A stretch of 64,000 bases of DNA, taken from positions 1-64,000 of the forward strand of contig JBQNCN010000001.1 of the NCBI GenBank assembly GCA_052169395.1, written 5' to 3'. The notes beneath the pieces are model-generated. The model saw only the letters and a program-made list of their open reading frames with translations. It made no database searches and was not told where the DNA came from. This stretch comes from Fimenecus sp052169395 (GTDB taxonomy: Bacteria; Bacillota; Clostridia; Oscillospirales; Acutalibacteraceae). Shown piece after piece: positions 33,220 through 42,789 of the stretch. Position numbers and translations under genes: made by a program. Numbering within the stretch: the first letter of the stretch is position 1; each line of letters starts with the position of its first letter.

Positions 33220-34078
33220 TTATATAGAAATTATAAACAGCTCTTTATATAAAGCTGTTTATGAGCTGAAAGATGCACCGTTTATTACTAGAGAAGCGAT
33301 ACTGTATGCTTTAGAAGCGGGCGGTAAGCGTATAAGACCGATTCTAACACTTGAATTTTGTAAAATTTGCGGTGGAAATATTGAAAAGGCTTTGCCTGCT
33401 TCACTTGCAATTGAAATGATGCACACATACAGCCTTATTCATGATGATATGGAGTGTATGGATAATGATGATATCAGAAGAGGAAAGCCTTCAGTTCATA
33501 AAGCATACGGAGAGGATATTGCTCTTTTAGCAGGGGATGCACTTCAGGCATTGTCGTTTGAAACACTTTGTAATGCGCAGTATGGTGATATTGAGAACTT
33601 AAGGCGTTCGGTAAAAGCTCTTGCTCATTTTTCTGGAATGGATGGAATGATAGGCGGTCAGGTATTGGATAAATTATCTGAAAAAGCTGTATGTAATGTT
33701 GAAACGTTAAATCGCATTGATAATCTTAAAACTTGCGCTCTTATAAAGTGCGCTTGTGTTTTAGGTATTTTTGCATCTGAAAATTATAACAATAAGCAGC
33801 TTGATGCCGCTCTTCGTTATGCTAAAAATTTAGGTTGTGCATTTCAAATAATTGATGATATTTTAGATATTACTTCAACTACTGAAAAACTTGGAAAAGG
33901 TATCGGCTCAGATTTAAAAAATAATAAGAGTACATATATTTCACTTTTAGGAATTGAAAATGCAAGGAAGCTGGCTAAAGAATATACGGAGCTTGCCGTA
34001 AATGCGCTGGATGATTTTTCAGGAGATACGATATTGTTGAAAGAACTTGCAGTAAATTTATTCAAAAGAGAAGTTTAA
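33209..34078 (+). CDS. ispA: Polyprenyl (farnesyl/geranyl) diphosphate synthase
   Basis: 289 residues. First aspartate-rich motif SLIHDDMECMDNDDIRRGKPS and second FQIIDDILDIT are intact; GGKRIRPIL binds isopentenyl diphosphate. The residue pattern and the position between xseB and dxs fit the FPP synthase of the isoprenoid/undecaprenol pathway. Two adjacent ATGs (33209, 33212) are possible starts. Its TAA overlaps the dxs ATG by one base. Confidence 0.95.
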   Translation: MMSNYIEIINSSLYKAVYELKDAPFITREAILYALEAGGKRIRPILTLEFCKICGGNIEKALPASLAIEMMHTYSLIHDDMECMDNDDIRRGKPSVHKAYGEDIALLAGDALQALSFETLCNAQYGDIENLRRSVKALAHFSGMDGMIGGQVLDKLSEKAVCNVETLNRIDNLKTCALIKCACVLGIFASENYNNKQLDAALRYAKNLGCAFQIIDDILDITSTTEKLGKGIGSDLKNNKSTYISLLGIENARKLAKEYTELAVNALDDFSGDTILLKELAVNLFKREV

Positions 34079-35931
34079 TGAGTTATTTGGAAAAAATAGA
34101 AAAACCTTCAGATATAAAAAAATTATCTGAAATAGAACTTGATTTTCTTGCAGAAGAAATTAGACATGTACTTATAAATGTGGCATCAAAAAATGGTGGT
34201 CATTTAGCACCTAATTTAGGGGTTGTAGAGCTTACGATAGCGTTGCACAAATGTTTCAATTCTCCAAAGGATAAAATTATTTGGGATGTAGGACATCAAA
34301 TTTATACACATAAGCTTTTAACCGGCAGAAAGGATTTATTTTATACTATAAGAAAAGAAAATGGATTGTCAGGTTTTTCAAGCCCTAAAGAATCAGAACA
34401 TGATATTTTTTATAGTGGACATGCTTCTGTTTCAATTTCAGAAGCTCTTGGAGTTGCTACTGCAAATTTCATAAATGGAAATAAAGATTATACAGTTGCG
34501 GTAATAGGTGATGGTGCTCTTACGGGTGGGCTTTCATATGAGGCACTTAATAATGCAGGGCGTTCAAATAAAAGACTTATTGTGATTTTAAATGATAATG
34601 AAATGTCTATAAGTAAAAATGTTGGTTCAATTTCAAAACATTTGACTGCGATTCGTTCAAAACCAGGATATTTTCATTTTAAAGCGCATACCGAATCTTT
34701 TTTAAATAAACTTCCGTTCGGTAAAAAACTTGTTAAGAGACTTTATCTTTCAAAAACCAGATTAAAAAATATAATTTATCAAAGTACATTTTTTGAGGAT
34801 ATGGGATTTCAGTATATGGGACCTGTTGATGGTCATAATATAAAAAAACTTGAAAATGTATTTGAAGAGGCAAAGCTTTATAATCGTCCGGTATTAATTC
34901 ATGTTAATACAGTAAAGGGAAAGGGTTATGACCCTGCTGAAAATAATCCCGGGAAATTTCACGGGATTTCTAAATTTGATATAAATACCGGAGAGCTTCT
35001 TTCAGGTGGCACTAATTTTTCAAAAGAACTTGGAAATTTTCTTTGTGATGTTGCAAAAAAAGATAAACGGATTTGTGCAGTTACTGCAGCAATGGGAATC
35101 GGAACAGGATTGGAACGATTTTCAAGGGAATTTCCTAAAAGATATTTTGATGTTGGCATTGCGGAGGAACACGCAGTTACATTTTCGAGCGGTCTTGCAA
35201 AAGGGGGATATATTCCTATATTTTGCGTATATTCCACGTTTCTTCAAAGGACATATGACCAGCTTGTGCATGATTTTGCAATGCAGAATATTCATGCTGT
35301 AGTTGCTATTGACAGAGCAGGTTTTGTAGGAGATGACGGTATTTCACATCAAGGACTTTTAGATACTACATTTTTAAACGGAATTCCAAATATAACCGTC
35401 TACTCTCCATCGACATATAGTGAACTTAAAGAAAATATGATAAATGCAATTTATCATAATGAAGGGATAGTCTTTGTTCGTTATCCGCGTGGTGCAGAGG
35501 ACGAAATCTTAAAGGATTTTAATATATTTAATGAAACCTTTGAATTTTTAGGTGAGGCTGACAGCGAGATTTGTCTTGTTACTTATGGAAAAATATTTTC
35601 AAATGTTTATAAAGCGTATAAAGACCTTTTAAGTAAAGATATATCGGTATCAATACTTAAATTGAATAGAATTATTCCGATAGATAATAAATCTATTATA
35701 AATATTTTGAATTGTAAAAAAATATTATTTTTTGAAGAGGGTATGAAGTTTGGAGGAATAGGCGAAACTTTTGCATTAAAGCTTTTAGAAAGCGGTTTTA
35801 AAGGTAAGTTTTGTTTGACGGCGGTTGAAAATAGCTTTGTGCCTCATTCATCAATTGAAAGTCTTATAAAAAAATACAAACTGGATAGCAAGAATATTGT
35901 TAATAAGGTGTTGATGGAAATAAATGAGTGA
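34078..35931 (+). CDS. dxs: 1-deoxy-D-xylulose-5-phosphate synthase
   Basis: First enzyme of the MEP isoprenoid pathway, joining pyruvate and glyceraldehyde-3-phosphate with thiamine diphosphate. 617 residues: N-terminal ThDP domain with IIWDVGHQIYTHKLLTGR, GDGALTGGLSYEALNNAG (GDG...N motif), ILNDNEMSISKNVG; transketolase Pyr domain with DVGIAEEHAVTFSSGLA and AIDRAGFVGDDGISHQG; C-terminal domain with FEEGMKFGGIGE. It also supplies precursor for thiamine and pyridoxal in many bacteria. Confidence 0.98.
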   Translation: MSYLEKIEKPSDIKKLSEIELDFLAEEIRHVLINVASKNGGHLAPNLGVVELTIALHKCFNSPKDKIIWDVGHQIYTHKLLTGRKDLFYTIRKENGLSGFSSPKESEHDIFYSGHASVSISEALGVATANFINGNKDYTVAVIGDGALTGGLSYEALNNAGRSNKRLIVILNDNEMSISKNVGSISKHLTAIRSKPGYFHFKAHTESFLNKLPFGKKLVKRLYLSKTRLKNIIYQSTFFEDMGFQYMGPVDGHNIKKLENVFEEAKLYNRPVLIHVNTVKGKGYDPAENNPGKFHGISKFDINTGELLSGGTNFSKELGNFLCDVAKKDKRICAVTAAMGIGTGLERFSREFPKRYFDVGIAEEHAVTFSSGLAKGGYIPIFCVYSTFLQRTYDQLVHDFAMQNIHAVVAIDRAGFVGDDGISHQGLLDTTFLNGIPNITVYSPSTYSELKENMINAIYHNEGIVFVRYPRGAEDEILKDFNIFNETFEFLGEADSEICLVTYGKIFSNVYKAYKDLLSKDISVSILKLNRIIPIDNKSIINILNCKKILFFEEGMKFGGIGETFALKLLESGFKGKFCLTAVENSFVPHSSIESLIKKYKLDSKNIVNKVLMEINE

Positions 35932-36736
35932 AAAGATAAGACTTGATGCGTGGCTTTTTGAAAACAAGTTTTTTGACAGTAGAAGTAAAGCGGCTGCCAT
36001 AATAATGGAAGGACTTGTTTATGTAAATGGTATAAAGGTAAATAAGGCAGGTTATTTTGTTAAATCGGATGATATTGTTGATGTAAAATCAGAGAAAATT
36101 CCATATGTATCAAGAGGAGGATTAAAACTTGAAAAAGCCCTTGAAGTTTTTCCTATAGATTTAAATGGCAGAGTTTGCGTTGATATCGGAGCTTCAACAG
36201 GTGGGTTTACGGATTGTATGTTGCAAAACGGTGCAAAAAAAGTGTTTTCCGTTGATGTCGGTTATGGTCAGCTTGCGTGGAAGCTTCGCTCTAATCCTTC
36301 TGTAGTTGTTATGGAACGAACAAATTTTAGATATGTAAAACCTGAAAGTTTCAGTGAAATTATAAATTTTGTCGCATGTGATGTATCGTTTATTTCTCTC
36401 AAAATTATTTTACCTGTTGTTTATGAAGTTTTATCAGAGAACGGCTTAGGTGTTTTTCTTATTAAACCGCAGTTTGAAGCAGGCAGAGAAAAAGTTGGTA
36501 AAAAGGGCGTTGTAAGAGATATTTCGGTTCACCTTGAAATTGTTGAAAATATTGTTAAGTTTGCGAGTGAAACAGGGTTTTCAGTTGAAGGACTTTCTTT
36601 TTCTCCAATAAAAGGACCTCAGGGAAATATCGAATATCTTTTATTTATAAAAAAATGTTTTAATCAAAATATGCTTGAATCTGATAAAATAAAAAAAATA
36701 GTAGAAAATTCTCATAAAGAGTTGGATATTAAATGA
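35924..36736 (+). CDS. tlyA: TlyA family 23S/16S rRNA 2'-O-methyltransferase
   Basis: 270 residues: N-terminal S4 RNA-binding domain (1-65, with RLDAWLFENKFFDSRSKAAAII) and an FtsJ-type methyltransferase (about 65-245) with the AdoMet loop VCVDIGASTGGFTDCML, the KPQFEAGREKVGKKGVVRD block and ACDVSFISLKIILP. TlyA homologues methylate cytidines in rRNA; some are called hemolysins from an older assay. Linked to dxs and nadK in the standard Bacillota order with 4-8 base overlaps. Confidence 0.94.
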   Translation: MSEKIRLDAWLFENKFFDSRSKAAAIIMEGLVYVNGIKVNKAGYFVKSDDIVDVKSEKIPYVSRGGLKLEKALEVFPIDLNGRVCVDIGASTGGFTDCMLQNGAKKVFSVDVGYGQLAWKLRSNPSVVVMERTNFRYVKPESFSEIINFVACDVSFISLKIILPVVYEVLSENGLGVFLIKPQFEAGREKVGKKGVVRDISVHLEIVENIVKFASETGFSVEGLSFSPIKGPQGNIEYLLFIKKCFNQNMLESDKIKKIVENSHKELDIK

Positions 36737-37587
36737 AAATAGCAATAGTTCCGAATTTGACAAGAGAAGCAGCTGAAAAAATCACAAAAGAAATTATTTT
36801 AAAGCTTAAAGAGCTTCATGTAGATGTTTCTGTTGTTATTCCTTATGAACGAAGTGATTTTAAATGTAAAGTAATTACCGATATTGATTTTTGTGTTAAA
36901 AATTCGGATATTGTAATTGCGGTCGGTGGTGACGGCTCAATTATTCACGCTGCCAAAGTAGCTGTTAAATATAATAAGGCGATATTGGGAATAAATGCAG
37001 GTCATCTAGCCTTTATGGCAGGGCTTGAAAAGGATGAACTTTCTCTTTTGAATTGTCTCATAGATAAAAGTTTTATTATTGATAAAAGAATGATGTTTGA
37101 TGTTTTTAGTGAGGAGTCTGGTGTTCGGAGATATCTTGGCAGTGCACTTAATGATATCACAATAGCAAGGGGTAGTCAGATTAAGCTTATTCATCTTGAT
37201 ATTTTTTGTGATGGACAGAAATTGCATAATTATTATTCAGACGGAATAATAATTTCAACTCCGACAGGGTCTACTGCTTACAGTCTTTCAGCAGGAGGTC
37301 CCGTTGTTGACCCAATAATAGAATGTATCACTTTAACACCAATTTGCACCCATTCGCTTTTTGCACGTTCGGTAATTTTCGGTGCAAATTCTATTTTAAC
37401 AGTATCAACACCGAAAGCATTTCAAGAAGAGATAGGTCTTTCAATTGACGGTGAAGATATAATAGAAGTAAATCAGGGAATGAAAATCATAATAAAGAAA
37501 TCGGCATCTTTTGCAGATTTTATAAGAATAAAAAATGATTCGTTTTTGGATATTTTAAACAGTAAACTTACAGGAAGGAGAGCTTGA
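36733..37587 (+). CDS. nadK: NAD kinase
   Basis: Phosphorylates NAD to NADP. 284 residues with the GGDG motif (IVIAVGGDGSIIHAAK, about residue 60), GINAGHLAFMA (usual GINxGxLGFL), YYSDGIIISTPTGSTAYSLSAGGP and TPICTHSLFARSVIF. ATGA overlap with tlyA; its TGA overlaps the argR ATG by one base. Confidence 0.97.
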   Translation: MKIAIVPNLTREAAEKITKEIILKLKELHVDVSVVIPYERSDFKCKVITDIDFCVKNSDIVIAVGGDGSIIHAAKVAVKYNKAILGINAGHLAFMAGLEKDELSLLNCLIDKSFIIDKRMMFDVFSEESGVRRYLGSALNDITIARGSQIKLIHLDIFCDGQKLHNYYSDGIIISTPTGSTAYSLSAGGPVVDPIIECITLTPICTHSLFARSVIFGANSILTVSTPKAFQEEIGLSIDGEDIIEVNQGMKIIIKKSASFADFIRIKNDSFLDILNSKLTGRRA

Positions 37588-38042
37588 TGAAAAAAGAAAG
37601 ACGACACGATATTATTCGTAAAGTAATAAATGAGTATAGTGTCAGTACGCAAAATGATTTGATTGATTTGTTGAGTAAAAACGGTATTATGGCAACTCAA
37701 GCTACAATATCAAGGGATATAAAGGAAATGAACCTTATTAAAGTTCAGGGTAAAAATGGAGAGGTTCATTATGTTGAGAGCGGAAGAGAAGATCCTAATA
37801 ATCAAAAATATGGTTCAATGCTTGCTCATTCTTTAAACGGAATTGATTTTGCGGGTAATATTGTTTGTGTAAAATGTTTTGCAGGGACGGCAAATGCAGC
37901 ATGTGCCGCTATTGATGCAATGGCTTTTCCGCAAGTGGTCGGAACGCTTGCAGGTGATGATACGATTTTTGTTCTTTGTCGTACTAAAGATGAGGCAAAG
38001 AATTTTAATGATGTTTTAGAAAATTTAATGCGTAAGTTATAA
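37587..38042 (+). CDS. argR: Arginine repressor ArgR/AhrC
   Basis: 151 residues: N-terminal winged helix with QNDLIDLLSKNGIMATQATISRDIKEMNLIKV (helix-turn-helix) and C-terminal hexamerisation domain with GTANAACAAIDAM and GTLAGDDTIFVLC, which binds arginine. It represses arginine synthesis and activates catabolism genes. The start is the ATG at 37587, directly behind GGAAGGAG; a TTG three bases earlier is in frame but less likely. As usual it sits between nadK and recN. Confidence 0.96.
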   Translation: MKKERRHDIIRKVINEYSVSTQNDLIDLLSKNGIMATQATISRDIKEMNLIKVQGKNGEVHYVESGREDPNNQKYGSMLAHSLNGIDFAGNIVCVKCFAGTANAACAAIDAMAFPQVVGTLAGDDTIFVLCRTKDEAKNFNDVLENLMRKL

Positions 38043-39712
38043 TGCTTTTATCTTTAAAAATAAAAAATATAGCTGTAATCAAAGAAACGGAAATATTCTT
38101 TGGAAATGGATTTAATGTGCTTACAGGTGAAACGGGTGCAGGTAAATCTATAATAATTGACAGCTTAAATATGGTGCTCGGCGCAAGAACCTCAAAAGAT
38201 ATTATAAGAACAGGAGAGGATTTTGCGTTGGTTTCAGCTGAGTTTGATTTATCTGATTCAAAAGAAGTGTCAAATTTGTTATGTGATTTTGATATTGAAA
38301 TGGAAGATACCTTGATAATTTCAAGGAAATTGACAATTGAAGGTAAAAATTACTGTAGAATCAACGGATGCCCTGCAACCGTTTCAATGCTTAAGGAATT
38401 GTCGGTATATCTTGTTAATATTCATGGTCAGCAAGATAACAGATTTTTACAGGATCCTCATATGCATTTGGATTTTATAGATTTGTTTGCAGATAATCAG
38501 AATGCTCTTAATGCATATAAAATTGAATATTTTAAATATTTAAAAACTAAAAAAGAGCTTGATAAATTAAACATAGATGAGGAACAAAAAAAACGTGAAC
38601 AGGAGTTTCTTATTTATCAGGTGAATGAAATTGATAATGCTGAACTTAAAATAGGTGAGAGTGAAAGTCTTGAGTATAGAAGAAATTTACTTAAAAATTC
38701 AGAAAAAATAACGACACTTTTAATATCAGCTAAAAATCTTCTTGTTGGTGATGAACAAAATGATGGAGCGCTAACTAATGTTTTGTTATCCGCCGATAAG
38801 CTTTTAGAGGCGTCAGAAATTTCAGATGATTATAAAACTTTGTCAGAACAGATAAGTGATTCTGCATTTAATTTAAAGGAGTGTTCCTCAGAGCTTTCAG
38901 ATTTAGTTTATAATTTGGATTTTGATATGAGTGAGCTTGATTATATTGAGGATAGACTTGACCTTATACGGAGTTTAAAAAGAAAATACGGTGCGACAGA
39001 AGAGGATATATTAAAATATCGTGAAGAAGCTTATGAAAAGCTTTCAATTTTTATGAATTCGGATAAGGAAAAACAAAACCTTACTGAAGTTTTAAAAAAA
39101 CAATTTCGTGAATTGAATTTAAAGGCAAATGAAATAAGTGAAATCCGTAAAACTGGAGCAAAAATTCTTTGTGAAAAAATTGAAAAAGAGCTTTTGGCAC
39201 TGAATATGCCGTCAATCAGATTTTTTGCAAATTTTACTGCCGAAGAGCTTTCTTCAAAAGGTAAAGATTTGGTAGAGTTTAAAATTTCAACAAATTTAGG
39301 TGAAGAGCCGAAGCCGCTTTCAAAAATTGCATCTGGTGGAGAGCTTTCAAGAATTATGCTTGCGTTTAAGACTGCTCTTGACAGAAATGAGGCTGTCACA
39401 ATGATTTTTGATGAAATTGATCAGGGAGTAAGCGGTAATGCGGCATTTAAAATAGGAAAAAAGCTTGATAAGCTTTCAAATACTCAGCAGATAATTTGTA
39501 TTACTCATCTTGCACAGCTTGCGATTTTTTCAGATAGGCACTTTCTTATAGAGAAATTTGAGGATAAACATTCAAATCGAACAGAAACTACAGTTAAGAA
39601 ACTTGACAGAAATGGTAAAATTAAAGAAATAGGTAGAATTATGAGTGGTCAGGATCCATCTGAAAATATTTTGAAATCTGCAGAAGAATTATTAAAAACT
39701 ATAGGAAAATAA
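38042..39712 (+). CDS. recN: DNA repair protein RecN
   Basis: SMC-like ATPase acting early at double-strand breaks. 556 residues: Walker A FNVLTGETGAGKSIIIDSLN near residue 30; QQDNRFLQDP; long coiled-coil arms (about 155-335); ABC signature KIASGGELSRIMLAFK; Walker B AVTMIFDEIDQGVSG; and CITHLAQLAIFSDRHF. TAATG overlap with argR. The Bacillus gene is SOS controlled; no LexA box is visible here, as the gene is internal to the operon. Confidence 0.97.
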   Translation: MLLSLKIKNIAVIKETEIFFGNGFNVLTGETGAGKSIIIDSLNMVLGARTSKDIIRTGEDFALVSAEFDLSDSKEVSNLLCDFDIEMEDTLIISRKLTIEGKNYCRINGCPATVSMLKELSVYLVNIHGQQDNRFLQDPHMHLDFIDLFADNQNALNAYKIEYFKYLKTKKELDKLNIDEEQKKREQEFLIYQVNEIDNAELKIGESESLEYRRNLLKNSEKITTLLISAKNLLVGDEQNDGALTNVLLSADKLLEASEISDDYKTLSEQISDSAFNLKECSSELSDLVYNLDFDMSELDYIEDRLDLIRSLKRKYGATEEDILKYREEAYEKLSIFMNSDKEKQNLTEVLKKQFRELNLKANEISEIRKTGAKILCEKIEKELLALNMPSIRFFANFTAEELSSKGKDLVEFKISTNLGEEPKPLSKIASGGELSRIMLAFKTALDRNEAVTMIFDEIDQGVSGNAAFKIGKKLDKLSNTQQIICITHLAQLAIFSDRHFLIEKFEDKHSNRTETTVKKLDRNGKIKEIGRIMSGQDPSENILKSAEELLKTIGK

Positions 39713-39713
39713 A

Positions 39714-40856
39714 TTGAAAAAATCAGAGTTTATATTATTGAAAAAAGAAGGAACAGCTCGTTTGGGCTTGTTTAAAACAGTTCATGGAGATGTTGAAACA
39801 CCGACATTTATGAATGTTGCTACTGATGGGGCTATAAAAGGGGGCCTTTCGGCATTTGATCTTGTAAATATAGAAACACAGGTAATGCTTTCAAATACAT
39901 ATCATCTTTCTTTAAGACCGGGTGAAAATATAGTAAAAACATTTGGTGGGCTTCACAAATTTACCGGTTGGAATGGCCCCATTCTTACCGATAGCGGAGG
40001 ATTTCAAGTTTTTTCGCTCGCAAAAAAAAATAATATAACTGAAGATGGTGTTGTTTTTCATTCGCATATTGACGGAAAAAAGCTCTTTATGGGTCCTGAG
40101 GAAAGCATGCAAATTCAATCAAAACTTGGTTCAACCATTGCAATGGCGTTTGATGAATGTGTTGAAAATCCTGCGGAATATAAATATGCTAAAGCTTCGG
40201 TAGACCGAACTTATCGTTGGCTTTTACGTTGTGTTAAAGAAATGAAACGACTTAATAATATTACAGATACAATAAACAAAAATCAGCTTCTTTTTGGAAT
40301 AAATCAGGGTGCAACTTTTGAAGATTTAAGAGTTTCTCATATGAAGAGAATTGCAAAACTTAATCTTGACGGCTATGCAATAGGCGGGCTTGCAGTAGGA
40401 GAGCCTAAAGAGGAAATGTATAGAATTATAAAAGCGGTTGAGCCATATATGCCTCAAGATAAAATTCGTTATCTTATGGGAGTAGGTACACCGGGAAATA
40501 TTTTGACTGGTGTTCTTTTAGGTATTGATATTTTTGATTGTGTAATGCCATCAAGGAATGCAAGACATGGTCATCTTTTTACAAGTGAAGGAATAATTAA
40601 TATCAATAATAAAAAGTATGAAGATGATAATTCTCCGATAGATAAAAATTGTAGTTGTCATGTATGTAAAAACCATTCAAAGGGCTATATTCGTCACTTA
40701 CTTAAGGCAGGAGAAACTCTTGGACAAAGGCTTTCGGTAATGCACAATCTTTGGTTTTATAATCATTTGATGCAGGATATACGAAATGCAATTTCAGAAA
40801 ATTGTTATGAGGAATTCTATAATCGGAATATTACAAGACTTGATAGACGTATTTAG
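39714..40856 (+). CDS. tgt: Queuine tRNA-ribosyltransferase
   Basis: Exchanges G34 for the queuosine precursor in tRNAs with GUN anticodons. 380 residues; catalytic block ILTDSGGFQVFSLAKK, FGINQGATFEDLR, YAIGGLAVGEPKEEMYRII, DCVMPSRNARHGHLFT, and the zinc site CSCHVCKNHSKGYIRHL...HN. The start is TTG at 39714, two bases after the recN stop, behind AGGAAAA. Other queuosine genes (queA, queCDE) are not in the window. Confidence 0.97.
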   Translation: MKKSEFILLKKEGTARLGLFKTVHGDVETPTFMNVATDGAIKGGLSAFDLVNIETQVMLSNTYHLSLRPGENIVKTFGGLHKFTGWNGPILTDSGGFQVFSLAKKNNITEDGVVFHSHIDGKKLFMGPEESMQIQSKLGSTIAMAFDECVENPAEYKYAKASVDRTYRWLLRCVKEMKRLNNITDTINKNQLLFGINQGATFEDLRVSHMKRIAKLNLDGYAIGGLAVGEPKEEMYRIIKAVEPYMPQDKIRYLMGVGTPGNILTGVLLGIDIFDCVMPSRNARHGHLFTSEGIININNKKYEDDNSPIDKNCSCHVCKNHSKGYIRHLLKAGETLGQRLSVMHNLWFYNHLMQDIRNAISENCYEEFYNRNITRLDRRI

Positions 40857-40884
40857 TTGAAATTTTTTTATTTATATGTATAAT
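40857..40884 (+). promoter_or_regulatory. Promoter of yajC
   Basis: TTGAAA (40857-40862) starts at the base after the tgt stop; TATAAT (40879-40884) follows a 16-base spacer. It would give yajC expression independent of the long upstream operon. Confidence 0.65.
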
Positions 40885-40927
40885 ATTCAGGTAATTTTTG
40901 CGCAAGCATACTAATTCGGAGGAAAAA

Positions 40928-41323
40928 ATGAATTTATTAACTTTAGCATTGGGCGCACCTGCACAGGGTGGCTCTTCAAGTATGATATCAACTGTTATAC
41001 TTATGGTAGTACTTTTTGGCGGAATGTACTTCCTTATGATAAGACCTCAGAAGAAACAGCAGAAAGAAGAACAACAAATGAGAGAGAATCTTCAGGTTGG
41101 AGATGAAATAACAACCATAGGTGGAATCATTGGTAGAGTGGTAACCGTTAAAGATGATGGCATTGTCATTGAAACAGGCGCAGACAGAAATAAGATGACT
41201 CTTGCAAGATGGGCGATTCAGTCAAACAATACTGCAAATGAAAAGCTTAAGGAGCAGCGTGAGGCTGCAAAGATGGCTGCTGCAAAAGCAAAGGAAGAAA
41301 AGAAAAACGCAAAGAAAAAATAA
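40928..41323 (+). CDS. yajC: Preprotein translocase subunit YajC
   Basis: 131 residues: one TM helix (about 18-38, ending MYFLMIRPQKKQQKEEQQM, the YajC hallmark), a short beta domain (LQVGDEITTIGGIIGRVVTVKDDGIVIETG) and a Lys/Ala-rich tail. It is an accessory of SecDF in the membrane. The ATG at 40928 has GGAGG in front; an in-frame codon at 40898 has none. secD and secF do not follow; the next gene is convergent. Confidence 0.94.
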   Translation: MNLLTLALGAPAQGGSSSMISTVILMVVLFGGMYFLMIRPQKKQQKEEQQMRENLQVGDEITTIGGIIGRVVTVKDDGIVIETGADRNKMTLARWAIQSNNTANEKLKEQREAAKMAAAKAKEEKKNAKKK

Positions 41324-41334
41324 GATATATAAAA

Positions 41335-41366
41335 AATAACCCGTTCAAATCAACGGGTTATTTTTT
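41335..41366. terminator. Bidirectional terminator between yajC and the polymerase gene
   Basis: Stem AATAACCCGTT / AACGGGTTATT, loop CAAATC, A and T tracts on both sides. It lies between the stop codons of convergent genes. Confidence 0.9.
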
Positions 41367-42789
41367 ATGATGATAATTTATTTTGTTTTTGTTCTTTTTC
41401 TTTCAGTTTTTCAACACTTGCAAAGAAAAATACAATAATTAAAAGATATGGAACAGGAGCAAAAACTCCGGGATTTACAAGACTCATCATTTCAAGACTT
41501 ATGTAAGATAAAAAAATTGTTGTGTTAAATTTTGATTTGTTTTCATAGAATATAAGAAATAGCCTGTCTACAAATTGATATACATATGCAATAATTCCTA
41601 AAGATCCAAATGAACCTACAATCTGAATTATCGAACAGTGGTACCAGTTCATAGCGCCCTTTGCACCTGTCCATACATCACCGTTACCTTTATATCCTAT
41701 GCCGGTTCCAAAAATAGGATGATTAAAAAAGTCCATAAGGCCTCTTGTATATTGTGAAAGACGAATTTCTTTTGTTTCACCTGTTAAAATAGCATTTACT
41801 GCATTCATAAGTCTTGAAAAAGTGCTTGAAAACAGTTCTATAAATTTTTTAGAGAAGATAATCATTGCAACAATTAAAATACCCCAAAGAGCAAAATATG
41901 CAATTCTGCTTTTTTTGTCAGCAAAAAAGAAAAACAGCGTGCATATTGCAATTTCAACTGTGCCGAAGATAAATCCACCACGAGATCCTGTCAGTAAAAT
42001 AAAAAAGAAAAACATATAGCCTAAAATAATATTATGTGCTTTTTCTTTTCCAAGATAAAAAGCAAATGGAATGGAAAGCATTAAATAGCTTGATGCATTA
42101 TTTCTCCATTGGAAATATACAATTGAAAGGTTATTCATAAGCTCTTTTATAGATTTTAGATAGGTTATAGCTATAACTGCACTTACAAAAATCCCGAAGT
42201 AAAGCATAATGTTTGTAAGTCTGTTTTTTAAATCGTAGCTTTTCTCCGCACTTAAATAGGTCAGCATAAAGTGATATAAAATCAGCATACCGAATCCGAG
42301 TGCTAAAACATAAAAAAGCGAATCTATGGAAAAATAATCTTTCTTTGGAATAAATCCTATGCCACCTAAACTTACCGCAACTGAAACTATAATTTGTGAA
42401 ACTGTAAGTCTACCATGTGAAACAGGCTTTTTGAAATAGAGTATATAATGAATTAAAATACATAGGATAATTAAAATACCGATGAACCAAAACTTTATAA
42501 ATATTGAGTAAGAGTTGTAGCACATTGAAGAGGTCATACATATAATTAGAAACGGATAAAGTGTATAAATATAATCATCACAGAAAATCATTGTGGCGGC
42601 GGTAATTATAGCCAGAAACAAAACAGCATAAACTTGAAGATTAAAAAAAATAAATATAAGCATTAAAGTTCCAAGTGAAGCCATATAAATATCTGATAAC
42701 AAAAACATTCTTAATTTGTTTATGAAATCAGAATTTATAAATTTGTTTTTTCTTATATTGAAATTTATTTTAAACTCACTTTTTCTCAT
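41365..42789 (-). CDS. O-antigen ligase/polymerase-like membrane protein
   Basis: 474 residues, about 12 TM helices, basic ends. The C-terminal half has features of the Wzy/WaaL family: LLTGSRGGFIFG, then a large loop with FNHPIFGTGIGYKGNGDVW and NWYHCSIIQIVGSFGSLGI, containing the His and Gly residues usually conserved. In a Gram-positive cell such proteins polymerise capsule or wall polysaccharide, or attach glycans to other polymers. It follows rodA with the stop and start codons adjacent (TAAATG) and GAGG inside the rodA end, so it is co-translated with a wall-elongation glycosyltransferase. No other glycan genes are nearby. Confidence 0.8.
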   Translation of the reverse strand: MRKSEFKINFNIRKNKFINSDFINKLRMFLLSDIYMASLGTLMLIFIFFNLQVYAVLFLAIITAATMIFCDDYIYTLYPFLIICMTSSMCYNSYSIFIKFWFIGILIILCILIHYILYFKKPVSHGRLTVSQIIVSVAVSLGGIGFIPKKDYFSIDSLFYVLALGFGMLILYHFMLTYLSAEKSYDLKNRLTNIMLYFGIFVSAVIAITYLKSIKELMNNLSIVYFQWRNNASSYLMLSIPFAFYLGKEKAHNIILGYMFFFFILLTGSRGGFIFGTVEIAICTLFFFFADKKSRIAYFALWGILIVAMIIFSKKFIELFSSTFSRLMNAVNAILTGETKEIRLSQYTRGLMDFFNHPIFGTGIGYKGNGDVWTGAKGAMNWYHCSIIQIVGSFGSLGIIAYVYQFVDRLFLIFYENKSKFNTTIFLSYISLEMMSLVNPGVFAPVPYLLIIVFFFASVEKLKEKEQKQNKLSS